A stretch of DNA of 8,459 nucleotides from DSAR01 sp034437315 (GTDB lineage Bacteria; Chloroflexota; Anaerolineae; B4-G1): positions 1 through 8,459 of the forward strand of contig DAOTUC010000208.1 of NCBI GenBank assembly GCA_034437315.1, in the 5' to 3' direction. This document shows, in pieces, positions 1 through 6,425 of this stretch. The position numbers and the translations under genes are program-made. The stretch's first letter is position 1. The number at the start of each line of letters is the position of its first letter. The notes below the pieces were generated by a model, which saw only the letters and a list, made by a program, of their open reading frames with translations, searched no databases and was not told the origin of the DNA.

Positions 1-1
1 G

Positions 2-205
2 CGGCAAGTCCCGCATCGTTGCGCTGCCGGCGGCGGACACCCAGGCCTCTACGCAACCCGCAGCCGGTCGCTGCCACGCGGTGGGTACAGCCCGGACCAG
101 GCCGACCGCCTGATTGCCCACATGGAGCAGCATCGTACCTACGGTGCCGACTTCGCCCAGGCGCTGCGGCTGCTACGGGCCTCCGGCCTGCGCCATTTTG
201 GGACG
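2..205 (+). pseudogene. Possible 3' remnant of an unidentified gene
   Basis: The frame starting at base 2 is open and reads like protein over roughly bases 50-200, with segments such as YSPDQADRLIAHMEQHR and ADFAQALRLLRASGL and codons ending mostly in G or C. At about base 205 the composition turns AT-rich and the frame runs without a natural stop into the 3' end of the convergent arsR gene. Before base 50 the adjacent frame (GKSRIVALPAADTQA) looks at least as coding-like, so a frameshift is possible. I do not recognise the protein. The stretch could be the tail of a gene cut off by rearrangement, or simply GC-rich open sequence. No minus-strand reading of bases 1-269 looks better. Confidence 0.2.
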
Positions 206-210
206 TCATT

Positions 211-230
211 CATCATAATACCCATCATAA
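211..230. repeat. Short direct repeat CATCATAA x2
   Basis: CATCATAA occurs at 211-218 and again at 223-230, in an abrupt AT-rich patch between the possible gene remnant and the end of arsR. It marks the point where the coding-like composition stops. It may be a rearrangement scar or chance low complexity; nothing shows that it is a protein-binding site. Confidence 0.3.
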
Positions 231-269
231 CACCTACGCCATGGAACGGGAATAGGATTCGCGTGATTG

Positions 270-614
270 TCAATCCTCATCACGTGGCTCCTGTTGCTGT
301 TGGGGCGACGAGCTGTGGAACAGGTCTACGCCGAGAAGTTCCTGCCCCAGCCGCCGATAGGCTCTGAGGCGCTCCTCGTTGATGAAGTAATGGAGTTGGT
401 AACCCCGCCGTTCCTTGTGCACCAATCCCAGATCCTTGAGCACGCGCAGGTGTTGGGAGACGTTCGAGTCTGTCGTTTCCAGCTCATGCGCCAAGCGTCC
501 CACGCAAAAGGCGTTCCCTGGCTCCTGCCGCGCGAGCAGCGCGACCAAACGCAGTCGTGTTTCGTCCGCCAGGGCCTTGAAGAAACGGGCTAACTTGTAT
601 GTATCTTCCATCAT
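270..614 (-). CDS. ArsR/SmtB-family winged-helix repressor
   Basis: A 114-residue DNA-binding repressor of ArsR/SmtB size. The fold is clear: an N-terminal helix with FFKALADETRLRLVALLA (11-28), the recognition helix-turn-helix ending in TTDSNVSQHLRVLKDLGLV (47-65), and the wing KERRGYQLHYFIN (67-79). Classical arsenic sensors carry CVC in the FCVGRLA position; here only Cys37 is present (FCVG) and it is the only cysteine in the protein, so the canonical three-cysteine As(III) site is absent and the inducer is unknown. The tail is polar and low-complexity (SSSPQQQQEPRDED). Two adjacent ATGs open the gene; AGGCGG lies 6 nt before the first. A sigma70-type promoter and a palindrome directly upstream suggest autoregulation. 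No minus-strand partner gene follows inside the window, so the target is either itself or lies elsewhere. Confidence 0.93.
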   Translation of the reverse strand: MMEDTYKLARFFKALADETRLRLVALLARQEPGNAFCVGRLAHELETTDSNVSQHLRVLKDLGLVHKERRGYQLHYFINEERLRAYRRLGQELLGVDLFHSSSPQQQQEPRDED

Positions 615-635
615 CTGCCGCCGCCTGATCAGTAA

Positions 636-651
636 TTAAGTAGTTACTTAA
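636..651. promoter_or_regulatory. Palindromic operator for the ArsR-family repressor
   Basis: TTAAGTAGTTACTTAA is a perfect inverted repeat with 7-bp arms and a 2-bp centre. It lies immediately downstream of the predicted -10 box, over the expected transcription start of arsR, the usual place for an ArsR-family autorepression site. I saw no second copy elsewhere in the window. Binding by the neighbouring protein is inferred. Confidence 0.75.
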
Positions 652-654
652 ATA

Positions 655-683
655 ATTTTAGTACAGAACCTTTCATCTGTCAA
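655..683 (-). promoter_or_regulatory. Sigma70-type promoter of arsR
   Basis: On the minus strand a perfect -35 TTGACA (678-683) is followed after exactly 17 bp by the -10 TAAAAT (655-660). The start would fall near base 648, inside the palindrome at 636-651, about 35 nt before the arsR ATG. This is the strongest promoter-like sequence I see in the window. Confidence 0.78.
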
Positions 684-779
684 ATGTCTGGAAGCGGGGA
701 ATGGTCTTGGGCGGATGGCGTGCGACCTCGGCGGTTTGCGCCTTTGCGTATGATTTGGAACCGGTGGTCAACGTGGATG

Positions 780-2339
780 TTAAGGGGATGGTTCGGCGCG
801 CATCTCTTCAATCAGTGCTTTCAACGGAGACAATTGGGGATGTTCGGGCGCGATCTGCCGGGCGTTTTCCAGGGATTTTTCGGCCCGCTCATAGTTTCTC
901 AACCGCAGGTAGGCCACGGCCAGAGCGATGTGGACGTCGGGATCTTGCGCAGCCAGCGCGGACGCTCGACGGAGATGCAACATCGCCAGAGCCCACATTT
1001 TGCGGCGCGTATATTGATCGGCGCGGGTGATGAAGTCGGAGGCGTTGGAGAGCCCTCGATCGACCTGAAAGAGCAGGCGCTTTTTCTTCCCGCGCAGATC
1101 TTCCTCTACCTGACGCGCAAGTAGGAAACGGATCAGGGCGATCAGTGCGATGGTCACGCTGAGGGTAGTGACTTTCAACCAAAGCCATATCCCGCCGGCG
1201 ACAAGCAAGCTCAAGGCCTGATCGATCAGAAGCAGGCGGTAGATTTTCGACCAGCGCAGATAGAGACCGGCGAAAACGACGTATGAAAATAGGCAGGGCG
1301 CGAAGAGGATCAAGAACACGAAAGCGGGCGCAACCTCGAAAGCGGCCTGAGCGATTTCGGTCAGCGATAGATTCAACCCGATCTGGATCAAGGCGAGGAT
1401 GTCGAACGCCTCCAGGTGTTGGAGGAGGCCGGTCTCGCGAAGGCCGACGATGAAGAGGGCGAGCACCGGCGCGGCGCCCAGCAAAAAGGCTGCGAAGAAC
1501 TGTGTGGGCAGGAGCATCCAATAGAGGGGGGATGGGTCTTCTCGTTGGCGGAATTGCGCCCACAGAGCATTAGCGCACGCGCTGCATCTAAGATCTTCAG
1601 GTCGCGTGGGATGGGCGCAGTAGGGGCACAGGTAATCGTCGGCGAATTCATCGTCGGGGGGCGGCGCGACCGCTCTTGGCGCCGCTATCTCGACCTCCTG
1701 GAATCGGGCGAACTCCTCACGCAGGATGGCGGCGACCGGCGACGTGATACTCTGGGCGCGCCTCATCATCGGCGATTCACGCATGGGATCGTCAGGGCCA
1801 GGGAGGGCGGTCTGCTGTTCTCGCAGGCGCGCCAATCCCTTGCGGGCGGCGGCGTTTTCGGGCTCAAGCGCCAGCACGTTTTCCAGGCATACCGCCCGTT
1901 CTTCGAGATCATCGACGACGCCGCTCAGCCAGAGCCAGGCGGCGACGTCTTCCTCATCTCGCTCGACAGCGCGGGTGAGGAGGTCGCGGGCGCGCTCGTG
2001 ATCGCCTGTTTTGAAAGCGGTTATGCCTTCCTGGCGCAAGCGTTGGGCCTGCTTTTTGTTCAGCAGCGCCAATCCGTTGTTCGCCAGATCATTATCGGGA
2101 TCCAGCGTCAGGACATTCTCCAGGCAAATCTCTCGATCGTCCAGGCTATCGACGACGCCGCTCAACCAGAGCCAGGCGGCGACGTTTTTCTCGTCCTGCT
2201 CAACCACACGCATAAGGAGATCGCGCGCCTTCTCGCGTTGGCCCGACTTGGCGGCGGCGACGCCCTGGCGTAACAGAGAGGCGACGTCCGAGGGGCGAGC
2301 CTCCGGCTCTGGATGAGAAAATGTCTCTTTCATAACCAT
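780..2339 (-). CDS. TPR / zinc-ribbon / multi-pass membrane protein
   Basis: About 519 residues from the ATG at 2339; another ATG lies two codons on, and a longer frame to a TTG at 2384 would run into the upstream gene. Residue numbers here count from that TTG. Layout: two near-identical TPR units with the core AAWLWLSGVVD (69-79 and 148-158, a 79-residue period); a proline- and acid-rich linker; a zinc ribbon CPYC...CSAC (C253, C256, C267, C270); four or five hydrophobic segments between about 288 and 423; and a C-terminal TPR pair (about 446-525, with LHLRRASALAAQDPDVHIALAVAY). The TPR, ribbon and membrane combination is one I associate with Chloroflexota. It probably acts as a membrane-anchored scaffold; no enzyme domain is visible. 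The ATG lies 7 nt after the stop of the restriction gene, without a clear ribosome binding site. It is GC-rich, unlike the gene upstream. Confidence 0.85.
   Translation of the reverse strand: MVMKETFSHPEPEARPSDVASLLRQGVAAAKSGQREKARDLLMRVVEQDEKNVAAWLWLSGVVDSLDDREICLENVLTLDPDNDLANNGLALLNKKQAQRLRQEGITAFKTGDHERARDLLTRAVERDEEDVAAWLWLSGVVDDLEERAVCLENVLALEPENAAARKGLARLREQQTALPGPDDPMRESPMMRRAQSITSPVAAILREEFARFQEVEIAAPRAVAPPPDDEFADDYLCPYCAHPTRPEDLRCSACANALWAQFRQREDPSPLYWMLLPTQFFAAFLLGAAPVLALFIVGLRETGLLQHLEAFDILALIQIGLNLSLTEIAQAAFEVAPAFVFLILFAPCLFSYVVFAGLYLRWSKIYRLLLIDQALSLLVAGGIWLWLKVTTLSVTIALIALIRFLLARQVEEDLRGKKKRLLFQVDRGLSNASDFITRADQYTRRKMWALAMLHLRRASALAAQDPDVHIALAVAYLRLRNYERAEKSLENARQIAPEHPQLSPLKALIEEMRAEPSP
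1914..2185. repeat. Internal 237-bp tandem duplication in the TPR gene
   Basis: The blocks at 1914-1948 and 2151-2185 are 35 bp long and differ at one position (CTCAGCC versus CTCAACC). They are 237 bp apart, exactly 79 codons, and encode the VAAWLWLSGVVD core of the two N-terminal repeat units. Flanking parts of the unit are more diverged. This fits duplication of one 79-codon unit, with the core kept by selection or gene conversion. Confidence 0.8.
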
Positions 2340-2346
2340 CCATGTG

Positions 2347-3285
2347 CTAGCGAATATACTGCTTCGGTACGTGCGCCAATACAATGGCTTCCAACATACG
2401 CAGGTATTCGAGATTGATGAAGTAATGACAATGCTCTACCAGCCGCTCGAAATCGCGTTTTCTTGCCAGCCAGCCGCCGCCGTCCACAAAGTTCACAAAG
2501 GCCCTGTTTTCCCCGTAACGGCTATTTTGATGACAAATGCTTTCATAAGCTGAACGCATATCCTTCGCCTTCGTCGTCTGCCCACTACTCGTCGTTTCTT
2601 GAAAAGAGCTCATGATAATCACCCATGGATCGTCCGTGTTGGGTATAGCAAAATCAATATCGGTCTCGATCATTCTGGATCGTCCTTGCGCATAACTCAC
2701 GCCATATTTATCTTTTATTTGCTCCAGTTCACTTCGTATCCTATCCTCTACCCAATATCCTTTCCGGCCCCCATAAGTACCAATCAGCGATTGCTTGTAA
2801 CGCACCCGCCTGGCAGCCTGTGAGCTTCCCTTGATTTCGCGATAGTTGAGCATATCCAGGTAATAACGAGGGATGTGACGCGCCAAAGTCGGATCCCGCT
2901 TGCCATCCACCACAAGCTTTGCTATCGTCCGCGCAAAGTCGGGATCATTCGCAATGTGGTTTTTTATCTTTGTGATGCCCCATTCGTTGCTAAACCCGCC
3001 TGGAACGTATCCGAGTTTTCGCAATAGTGAGACGATGCGCATAAATTTCTCCTGGGATAACCCCACGTCTTTTAACAGCACGTCCAGGCCATTATCTTTC
3101 TCAATCAGAAAGTCGGCTATATTGGTTACATTCACCTGTGCTGTTTCCGATACACGGTGATTTTTGGCTGTCTCAAGTAAAACCTCTATCTTCGCTTCAA
3201 TCTCTCGTTCGAGTTTCTCATCCACAAAAAAGACAACGGAATTGTCCCACGCTTCCTGAAAAGAGATTTTGCGCGCTTCTATCAC
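2347..3285 (-). CDS. Probable type II restriction endonuclease
   Basis: 312 residues, starting at a GTG that overlaps the methyltransferase stop (GTGA), a translationally coupled arrangement typical of restriction-modification pairs. The N-terminal half is mostly helical (DVLLKDVGLSQEKFMRIVSLLRKLGYVP, in pieces over 68-95). The C-terminal half looks like a PD-(D/E)XK core: a helix with GYWVEDRIRSELE (176-188), a strand with ETDIDFAIP (207-215), a hydrophobic strand WVIIMSSFQ followed by ETTSSGQTTKAKD (221-242), then FVNFVDGGGW (263-272). This order recalls the DpnII-type family, where a terminal strand precedes a GGGW-like motif, but that is from memory. At the position where an ExN or ExK motif is expected the sequence reads MSS or SFQ, so the catalytic residues are uncertain. 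The gene is visibly AT-richer than its flanks. The assignment rests mainly on context plus fold pattern. Confidence 0.7.
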   Translation of the reverse strand: MIEARKISFQEAWDNSVVFFVDEKLEREIEAKIEVLLETAKNHRVSETAQVNVTNIADFLIEKDNGLDVLLKDVGLSQEKFMRIVSLLRKLGYVPGGFSNEWGITKIKNHIANDPDFARTIAKLVVDGKRDPTLARHIPRYYLDMLNYREIKGSSQAARRVRYKQSLIGTYGGRKGYWVEDRIRSELEQIKDKYGVSYAQGRSRMIETDIDFAIPNTDDPWVIIMSSFQETTSSGQTTKAKDMRSAYESICHQNSRYGENRAFVNFVDGGGWLARKRDFERLVEHCHYFINLEYLRMLEAIVLAHVPKQYIR

Positions 3286-5033
3286 GATTGCACCTCCAGT
3301 TTAGCGGCTTTGAGAGCCTTTCCCCACGTGGGAAAGACATCGAAGAAAATCTCAGGGCTATAATCGCTCATCTCCCGCACATCTTTTGGCGTTGGCAACC
3401 GCCCTAACTTTATCGCCAGGTCGCGTAAGACTAATTGCAATTCCTTTTTGGTGTATTCTCGTTGCGGCTTGTGTATGCTTTCCCGCTCCACGTATCCCTT
3501 ACGTTTTACCTCGGCTATTTTGCTCCTCATAATCTCGACATAGTTTTCGTCAATGTCAATCGCTACATAGCGTCTCCCCAATTTGACCGCCATAACCGGC
3601 GTTGTCCCTACGCCCCCAAGCGCATCGAGCACAATATCCCCCTCATTTGTAGAAAGCCGGATAATGCGCTCCATCAAATCATCGGGCAGTTGGCAAGGGT
3701 GACTATCTCGATCGCGTTTATGCTTGATCCGATGGATGTCCCACCATAGATCTGTGAGCGGCATCTTATCATCCACGCCCTTCGCTTTGCGCTTCCGAAT
3801 ACAGGAACGGCGCAAACAGTAATAACGGGCGTCCAATTCCTCTATTTTGTCGTACTTGAAGGTAAAATCGGTGGGATGTTTAGTGTAAAACAATAATCCG
3901 TAGTGGGCGGGCATCAGTTTGCCCAGTGGGGCCGCCATCGCATCCCACACGATCCAGTTTTGAAAATGGAGGTGTTGATTGAGAAACGCAGCGTGATACA
4001 TTGTCCAACGCGGAAGATTCAAAACGTACAGTGAGCCCGTTGGTTTCAATATCCGCACGTATTCCCGCAGCCAGCGATTGCACCATTTGACATATTCCTC
4101 GTCCGCCAACTCATCGTCGTAAACGTGGTATGCTTTATCAAGATTATATGGGGGATCAGCAAAAACTAGATCGACAGAATTGTCTGGGTACTGTTTGAGT
4201 ATTTGCACCGCATCGCCATGATGCACGACGTCAAACAACCTATCGCCAATCTCGTTGATCGCGTCGCTGTACATTGGCTTCAGGCCCGAAAAGCCCGGCA
4301 ATCTATATTGGGCGACCGGTTCTACGACAGCCTCGCCAACGGCTATTCCTTCTTTAGGCCCGATGAGACCTTTAACGCTATCCACAGGTATCGTATGTCC
4401 AAATAAATCGGTTTCTACTTGACCAAACGTGACATCTTCAGCGGATTCGAAATCTAACATGTGCAACACAGCTTCAAGAACAGGTTTTGAAATCTGAGAA
4501 TAATTATCCGCCTCAGGCAGATCCTTCCATACATCAGAGATGACGTATCCATCGGGATGCATTAAGTGCGCCTTTCCACCCCAATCCTTGAGCGTTCTTT
4601 CACAAAATGCACAATACTGATGGGGAAATCGCGTGCGTTTTATGTGGAAGCGACCGTTGCCTTTGGTGAATAAAAGCACAGCCGCGTGAACGGTGGGCAA
4701 TCCATTCTCTCTTTGCTGCAACTGTGATTCAATCGCGATCCAATACTTGAAGTTCAACCATTGGTCAAGATAAATGCCGAGTTCCGGTAAATACTCAGGT
4801 CGTCCTTGCACAAATAGAACGCCGTTATCCTTTAATACCCGTGTACATTCGTCGAGTTGTGCTTTCAACTGATCAATCTGGATAGGCCGAAAAACGTCTG
4901 CGACGAACACGATGAAGTTAAAAAATTCATCCTTCGTCTCTTTCAACGTTTGATTGAAATTTTTTTTATACGGACACACGATGCACATAGAAGCATTGTC
5001 GACTTTGTAGTTTTTTACCTGGATTTCTGGCAT
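3282..5033 (-). CDS. DNA amino-methyltransferase with degenerate N-terminal duplicate domain
   Basis: 583 residues; methylates an exocyclic amino group (N4-cytosine or N6-adenine) in DNA, presumably protecting the site cut by the next gene. The catalytic half (about 265-515) has motif IV DPPY (VFADPPYN, 289-297) before the AdoMet motif DALGGVGTT (470-478), an order I read as beta-type with the target-recognition part between. The N-terminal half (about 38-225) repeats the same landmarks in order: VADVFRP (44-50), LKDNGVLFV (67-75), FKYWIAIE (95-102), LLFTK (120-124), YCAFC (140-144), SDVWKDLP (166-173), but DPPY has become DVFR and the glycine motif is gone. The tail (531-580, LAIKLGRLPTPKDVRE and WGKALKAAKLE) matches the pattern of homing-endonuclease-associated repeats. 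The ATG is preceded by GGGAG at good spacing. The gene is AT-richer than its neighbours and starts 34 nt after hdrC. Confidence 0.93.
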   Translation of the reverse strand: MPEIQVKNYKVDNASMCIVCPYKKNFNQTLKETKDEFFNFIVFVADVFRPIQIDQLKAQLDECTRVLKDNGVLFVQGRPEYLPELGIYLDQWLNFKYWIAIESQLQQRENGLPTVHAAVLLFTKGNGRFHIKRTRFPHQYCAFCERTLKDWGGKAHLMHPDGYVISDVWKDLPEADNYSQISKPVLEAVLHMLDFESAEDVTFGQVETDLFGHTIPVDSVKGLIGPKEGIAVGEAVVEPVAQYRLPGFSGLKPMYSDAINEIGDRLFDVVHHGDAVQILKQYPDNSVDLVFADPPYNLDKAYHVYDDELADEEYVKWCNRWLREYVRILKPTGSLYVLNLPRWTMYHAAFLNQHLHFQNWIVWDAMAAPLGKLMPAHYGLLFYTKHPTDFTFKYDKIEELDARYYCLRRSCIRKRKAKGVDDKMPLTDLWWDIHRIKHKRDRDSHPCQLPDDLMERIIRLSTNEGDIVLDALGGVGTTPVMAVKLGRRYVAIDIDENYVEIMRSKIAEVKRKGYVERESIHKPQREYTKKELQLVLRDLAIKLGRLPTPKDVREMSDYSPEIFFDVFPTWGKALKAAKLEVQS

Positions 5034-5038
5034 TGAAT

Positions 5039-5043
5039 CTCCC
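5039..5043 (-). promoter_or_regulatory. Ribosome binding site of the methyltransferase
   Basis: GGGAG within AAAGGGAG lies 5 nt before the ATG at 5033, fixing that start. The gap to the hdrC stop is only 34 nt and holds no obvious promoter or terminator, so the cassette is probably read from upstream or from a promoter inside the end of hdrC. Confidence 0.7.
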
Positions 5044-5067
5044 TTTACCGCATCAACTGTGATCTGC

Positions 5068-5463
5068 TTATTGACTGAAAAACTCGGCGTCTTCTCCCAA
5101 AAGTATGGCGGCGAGACCGGACGGTGGCAGTTCTAGCGCTTCCAGGCCCTCGCCGGCCCGCATTTGGCCCAGCGTCTTCTGGTCGATCGGCAGCGCCCAG
5201 CCGGTGCGCGAGATCCGCTCGAAGGCGTCTCGATACCCGGCCGGCGGCTCCTCTCGGCGGCGCTGGGCCATCATCAACCCGTAGATGTCCACATCGACCG
5301 GGCAGATCTCGTGACAGCGCCAGCAGGAGCAGCACAACCAGACTGAGTAATCGTCCGCCGCCGGGTCGGCTAAAAAGGTGACGATGGCATGTCCGTTCAC
5401 CTTCTCCACCGGGCAGACCTCGACGCACAGGCCGCATTGGATGCACGCTTCGGGATGTTTCAC
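5068..5463 (-). CDS. hdrC: HdrC-like ferredoxin with two [4Fe-4S] clusters
   Basis: 131 residues. Two classical cluster motifs are visible: CIQCGLCVEVCP (C7, C10, C13, C17) and CSCWRCHEICP preceded by an extra cysteine (C44, C47, C50, C54; C45 extra). Each has the CxxCxxCxxxCP form, so the protein should carry two [4Fe-4S] clusters and pass electrons to the HdrB-like partner encoded just upstream. The remainder is a short helical C-terminal domain (YRDAFERISRTGWALP). The length is short for the HdrC subunits I know, which run closer to 180-190 residues. It starts at a GTG overlapping the hdrB stop (GTGA), with GGGAGGAAA about 10 nt before it, so the two are translationally coupled. No HdrA flavoprotein is in the window; the electron donor or acceptor is unknown. 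Confidence 0.88.
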   Translation of the reverse strand: MKHPEACIQCGLCVEVCPVEKVNGHAIVTFLADPAADDYSVWLCCSCWRCHEICPVDVDIYGLMMAQRRREEPPAGYRDAFERISRTGWALPIDQKTLGQMRAGEGLEALELPPSGLAAILLGEDAEFFSQ

Positions 5464-6290
5464 GGTGCGCTTTCCTCCCGCAGGCCTAACGCCTCGGCCG
5501 GCAAGCCCATCGCCAGCCCGATGAGCTGGGGCAGCAGCAACGCCTCCTGGCGTAACGCCGGGTCGTCCCGCACGATGGCCCGCTGGAACCGGCGTAACAG
5601 CAACTGGCTATTGCCGCAGCCCTGGAGCAGGAGATCGGCTTTCTCGTTGTGAGTGGCCTCCAGCTTGCGCCGGCCGAGCGCCAGCGAGAGCTTGGGCGCC
5701 GCTAGGTAGAGCGTGGATCCACAACACTCGTCCTCGCCGCCATACTCGACCACCTCGGCGCCGGTCAGTTCGATCAATCGCCGCATCGCCTGGGGGGCCA
5801 TCGGATCCTCGCCCGCGACTCCCATCACGTCGCCGGGGCGAAAAACCTGGCATGGATTGGTCAGCGCTACCTGTAATGACAATGGCTGCACGATCCGCGC
5901 TCGCAGGTCACCCTCCCGCTCAATCAGCAGGCGCACCAGGTGTTTCACTTTCACCGTTCCCTTGACTGAAAGGCCCCACCGGGCCAGGCGTCGATTCGCC
6001 TCGGCCCGCACATCTTCCGCCTGGAGCGCGCGCCCCGCCCGGACGAGCCCGTTGGTGCAACTGCCGCACAGCGTGACCACCGTATCGCGCTCCATCTGCT
6101 CGACCCGGGCCTGGTTGTACGCCGCCAGGTAGATCCAATCGGCGGAGAATGACTCGGCGACCGGCGCGCCGCAACAAACCGGCTGCTGGACAATCTCCAG
6201 GTCGATGCCTATCGCTTGTAGCACAGCGCGAGCGGCCCGCTCGTACGCTGGCATACGCTGCAAGATCAGGCAGCCGGGGTATAGCGCCAT
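5460..6290 (-). CDS. hdrB: HdrB-like CCG-domain protein (heterodisulfide reductase subunit B family)
   Basis: 276 residues starting MALYPGC, as HdrB-family proteins do. The family binds non-cubane iron-sulfur clusters through two cysteine-rich CCG motifs and in heterodisulfide reductases performs disulfide chemistry. Counting from an ATG 14 codons upstream, the first motif is complete: C21, C53-C54 (PVCCGAPV), C89-x2-C92 (LCGSC). The second has C161 (TNPCQ), C203-C204 (DECCGS) and C239, but the last position is serine (CGNS, 239-242), so one ligand is missing. The longer start at 6332 would translate the octamer repeats (MYQPISLPIHRH), has no better ribosome binding site, and is not conserved-looking, so I chose 6290. 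No clear Shine-Dalgarno precedes either start. Coupled to hdrC by a 4-bp overlap. Substrate and HdrA partner are not shown. Confidence 0.88.
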   Translation of the reverse strand: MALYPGCLILQRMPAYERAARAVLQAIGIDLEIVQQPVCCGAPVAESFSADWIYLAAYNQARVEQMERDTVVTLCGSCTNGLVRAGRALQAEDVRAEANRRLARWGLSVKGTVKVKHLVRLLIEREGDLRARIVQPLSLQVALTNPCQVFRPGDVMGVAGEDPMAPQAMRRLIELTGAEVVEYGGEDECCGSTLYLAAPKLSLALGRRKLEATHNEKADLLLQGCGNSQLLLRRFQRAIVRDDPALRQEALLLPQLIGLAMGLPAEALGLREESAP

Positions 6291-6293
6291 TGT

Positions 6294-6425
6294 GGTATGT
6301 CGGTGTATCGGTAGACTGATAGGCTGGTACATTGGTAGGTTGGTGGCTAGTAGGTTGGTATTGGTAAGTTGGTAGACCGGTAGATCACATACCTATGCGC
6401 CAGTCTACCGATATACCAATATACC
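6294..6425. repeat. 25-bp imperfect inverted repeat (long stem-loop)
   Basis: Arms at 6294-6318 and 6401-6425 are complementary at 22 of 25 positions; the 13 bp next to the loop (left arm TATCGGTAGACTG) pair perfectly, and the three differences are all transitions (at 6299, 6301 and 6305). The loop of 82 bp holds the rest of the octamer array. In the transcript this would be a strong hairpin between the methyltransferase gene and hdrB. There is no T-tract, so it is not a standard intrinsic terminator; it might stabilise or process the message, or be a small mobile-element relic. Confidence 0.75.

Noticed and set aside
255..276. Terminator at the end of arsR (GGATT ... AATCC)
   Set aside because: The stem is only 5 bp, includes the stop codon region and has no T-run, so it is likely chance.
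1416..2273. Long plus-strand open frame (285 codons) opposite the TPR gene
   Set aside because: It is antisense to the TPR gene, whose repeats, zinc ribbon and membrane segments are clearly real; the plus-strand translation has no recognisable motif and is a by-product of high GC.
2340..2384. Longer N-terminus of the TPR protein from TTG at 2384
   Set aside because: It would overlap the end of the restriction gene by 38 bp using a rare start, while ATGs at 2339 and 2333 lie just past that gene's stop.
6291..6332. HdrB start at ATG 6332
   Set aside because: The extra 14 residues are translated from the octamer repeat array, and the HdrB family begins close to the YPGC motif, which fits ATG 6290.
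6294..6425. Intrinsic terminator before hdrB
   Set aside because: The stem is strong, but the loop is 82 nt and there is no T-tract on either strand after the stem.
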